The notes under the pieces: model-generated
What the model was told of the DNA's origin: nothing
What the model saw: only the letters and a program-made list of their open reading frames with translations
The model's database searches: none
Made by a program: the position numbers and the translations under genes
NCBI GenBank assembly: GCA_027364665.1
Contig: DAHXOW010000050.1
Span: 1 to 8,549 of the forward strand
DNA: 8,549 nt
From: a bacterium
Lineage (GTDB): Bacteria > Patescibacteriota > UBA1384 > CAJBMM01
Direction: 5' to 3'
Shown: positions 6,877 through 8,549 of the stretch, piece by piece
Layout of the letters: each line of letters opens with the position of its first letter
Position numbering within the stretch: position 1 is the stretch's first letter

Positions 6877-8073
6877 ATGCATTTACTTGATGTTATCCGA
6901 TTGGCAACGCGTAATTTTCGCAATAATCGGTTGAGAACTTTTTTGACAATCCTCGCTGTGTCAATCGCAACGGCAGCCATTCTGTTTCTGGTTTCATTCG
7001 GTTATGGCTTGCAACAGCTGACGATACAAAGGATAGCAGACTCTGCGACTATCTCTACAGTTGACGTGACTTCAACGGCAAATCAATCTATTATTACTCT
7101 TGACCAGAATGCTATTAAACGTATCCGCCAGGTTCCCGATATAGTTACGATGGCGAGAGACATCGACGTTGCCGGTCAGGTTCAAGCTCAGAGCCTGGGG
7201 ACGACGGTGGTGCATGCTATTGATAGCGAGTATTTTGTTTTGGCGGATATTCAACCAATGCGCGGCAGAATTTTTAGCGACAAGGAAACTCATGTTGCGG
7301 TGGTATCGAGTGGATTTCTAGTACAATTTGGCTTGCCTAATTCAGACAAGAGTCTCGGAGATACCTTTAAATTAACTTACAACGTTACGCAGGGAAATAA
7401 TGCCAATTCAACCAATATCGCAGATTCGATCCCGTTCAGAATTATCGGGGTGGTTAGCGATGATCAAACTTCGTATGTATATTTGCCCATAGCCGATACA
7501 CAGAAACTAGTTAGTGGGGTTCCGTATGCCGATATCAAGGTTCAGGCGACTAACCGCTCAACGGTTATTAACGTCAAAAACGATATCACCACCCTTGGCT
7601 ACAATGCCACCGCGCCGCTACAGACCATACAACAGCTTAATCAAGTTTTTACCTATGTTCAAATTGGTTTGGGAGCATTGGGAATCATCGCCTTGATAAT
7701 TTCTTCAATCGGAATGTTTAACACCATGACAATTGCTTTGTTAGAAAGAACAAGAGAAATTGGTGTTATGAAGGCATTGGGCGCTGCCAAGTCGGATGTC
7801 TGGAGAATGTTTTTGGCAGAGGCGACATTGATAGGCCTGAGCGGGGGAATAGTTGGGGTTTTATTAGGCGGTTTATTGGCTTTTACAGCCAACGGTGCTT
7901 TAAATATTTTGGCCGGAATATACGGAGGGCAAGCGGCAACGATTTTCTACAGTCCTCCCTGGTTCATTGCGGCAATTATTATTTTTTCTACAGTAGTCGG
8001 AATGATCACCGGGTTTTATCCTGCCAAACGTGCCGCTAATCTGAATCCGTTAATTGCATTACGCTATGAGTGA
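6877..8073 (+). CDS. ABC transporter permease, MacB/FtsX family
   Basis: Membrane partner of the preceding ATPase. The 398 aa follow the MacB plan: a short cytoplasmic amphipathic start (LATRNFRNNRLRTFLTI), membrane span 1 at about 22-43, a large extracytoplasmic MacB_PCD-type domain at about 48-255, then the FtsX domain with span 2 at 258-281, span 3 at about 312-340 and span 4 at about 362-382. Between spans 2 and 3 sits the conserved coupling segment ERTREIGVMKALGA (290-303), which contacts the ATPase. The protein ends with the family signature FYPAKRAANLNPLIALRYE (380-398). The sequence is full length with no frameshift. Known relatives use ATP hydrolysis to drive the extracytoplasmic domain mechanically, exporting peptides or toxins or extracting lipoproteins. 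The actual substrate here is unknown. The stop TGA shares its last base with the ATG of the next gene. Confidence 0.94.
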   Translation: MHLLDVIRLATRNFRNNRLRTFLTILAVSIATAAILFLVSFGYGLQQLTIQRIADSATISTVDVTSTANQSIITLDQNAIKRIRQVPDIVTMARDIDVAGQVQAQSLGTTVVHAIDSEYFVLADIQPMRGRIFSDKETHVAVVSSGFLVQFGLPNSDKSLGDTFKLTYNVTQGNNANSTNIADSIPFRIIGVVSDDQTSYVYLPIADTQKLVSGVPYADIKVQATNRSTVINVKNDITTLGYNATAPLQTIQQLNQVFTYVQIGLGALGIIALIISSIGMFNTMTIALLERTREIGVMKALGAAKSDVWRMFLAEATLIGLSGGIVGVLLGGLLAFTANGALNILAGIYGGQAATIFYSPPWFIAAIIIFSTVVGMITGFYPAKRAANLNPLIALRYE

Positions 8074-8549
8074 TGAATATGTCTGATCAAAAACTGCTCG
8101 CCATCAATTTAATTTGTTGGTTAGTGTTTGAGTTTTCGGTTTTTGCCAGAGAGAAACAAAAGAAGGACAAAGATCGTGATGGCGTTTGGGTTGTGACAAT
8201 GTTATTCGTAGCTTTTTTTGTCGGTTTCTGGCTATCTTCAACAGTAAAGATTCTTATAATCAACTCCGAAATTTTTCGTACAACGTTAGCACTAACGCTT
8301 ATTTGGGGAGGAATCTTTTTCCGTCTCTGGTCAATTAAAACTTTAGGGCAATATTTTAGTACCAAATTATTAATCCAAAAGGACCACCGACTTATGACTG
8401 ATGGCTTATACCGTTACTTGCGCCATCCTTCATACACCGGTACGCTGATTACTCTGGTTGGTTTTGGTGTGTTAATGGGTAGTTGGCTCAGCGTGATCGC
8501 GCTGTTCTGTTTGGGTTTTCTGACTTATGCCAAAAGAATTCAAAAAGAG
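8073..8549 (+). CDS. Membrane methyltransferase, ICMT/PEMT (isoprenylcysteine carboxyl methyltransferase-like) family, 3' end outside window
   Basis: Open from the ATG at 8073 to the right edge (159 codons, no stop). It is predicted to be an integral-membrane SAM-dependent methyltransferase. Hydrophobic spans lie at about 7-23, 39-62, 70-84 and a hairpin-like pair at about 121-149. The family hallmark GLYRYLRHPSYTG is at 111-123, preceded by LGQYFSTKLLIQKDHRLMTDG. In characterised ICMT-type enzymes, the Arg-His-Pro region and a downstream Glu form the SAM pocket; the Glu and the end of the protein lie beyond this window. Complete relatives are about 170-220 aa, so only a few dozen residues are missing. 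The ATG overlaps the permease stop (TGATG); an ATG two codons later (8079) is an equally possible start. Neither has a clear ribosome site, suggesting translational coupling. The substrate is unknown: bacterial members methylate varied lipids or small molecules, and prenylcysteine is unlikely. Confidence 0.88.
   Translation, partial: MNMSDQKLLAINLICWLVFEFSVFAREKQKKDKDRDGVWVVTMLFVAFFVGFWLSSTVKILIINSEIFRTTLALTLIWGGIFFRLWSIKTLGQYFSTKLLIQKDHRLMTDGLYRYLRHPSYTGTLITLVGFGVLMGSWLSVIALFCLGFLTYAKRIQKE

Noticed and set aside
8087..8365. Antisense open frame of 92 codons on the minus strand
   Set aside because: It lies opposite the methyltransferase gene, whose family motif is clear; the antisense protein has no recognisable features.

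Overview
The window looks like a chromosomal segment from a small-genome bacterium, most plausibly a member of the Patescibacteria/CPR. That placement is an inference from three things: very tight gene packing, a RodZ-like protein carrying an Ig/glucodextranase-B-like C-terminal domain, and an archaeal/CPR-flavoured PEP synthase beside a shortened ftsK-rodZ-recA-recX cluster. A Bacillota relative or another deep lineage cannot be excluded. Base composition is moderate (roughly mid-40s % GC by eye). TGA ends at least two genes (the rodZ-like gene and the ABC permease), and no gene here reads through an in-frame TGA. The standard bacterial code therefore applies, not the TGA=Gly code of Gracilibacteria/Absconditabacteria. 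All genes are on the + strand, and the longest gene-free stretch is under 100 bases.

Left half (1-3701): the 3' end of an ftsK/spoIIIE DNA translocase gene, a membrane-anchored RodZ-like HTH protein, recA and recX. The rodZ-like gene overlaps recA by 8 nt and recA overlaps recX by 17 nt, so the three are probably co-transcribed and translationally coupled. Together they handle chromosome segregation at division (FtsK), cell shape (RodZ-like), and homologous recombination with its modulator (RecA, RecX). The order resembles the Bacillota ftsK-ymfM(rodZ)-pgsA-cinA-recA-rny neighbourhood with the middle and end genes missing.

Middle (3702-6066): a full-length phosphoenolpyruvate synthase gene with a strong Shine-Dalgarno sequence and a candidate promoter overlapping the end of recX. 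It probably begins a new transcription unit.

Right end (6067-8549): an ABC transporter ATPase and its MacB/FtsX-type permease, 3 nt apart, followed by a membrane methyltransferase of the ICMT/PEMT family. The methyltransferase start codon overlaps the permease stop codon, and the gene runs off the right edge. It is readable in the sequence although it has no stop codon inside the window.

I see no RNA genes, CRISPR arrays, insertion sequences, prophage genes or clear intrinsic terminators. All recognisable genes belong to known families. The points worth a second look are the gene couplings, a substitution in RecA loop L1, the RodZ domain architecture, the ATPase tail, and the ABC-permease/methyltransferase pairing.
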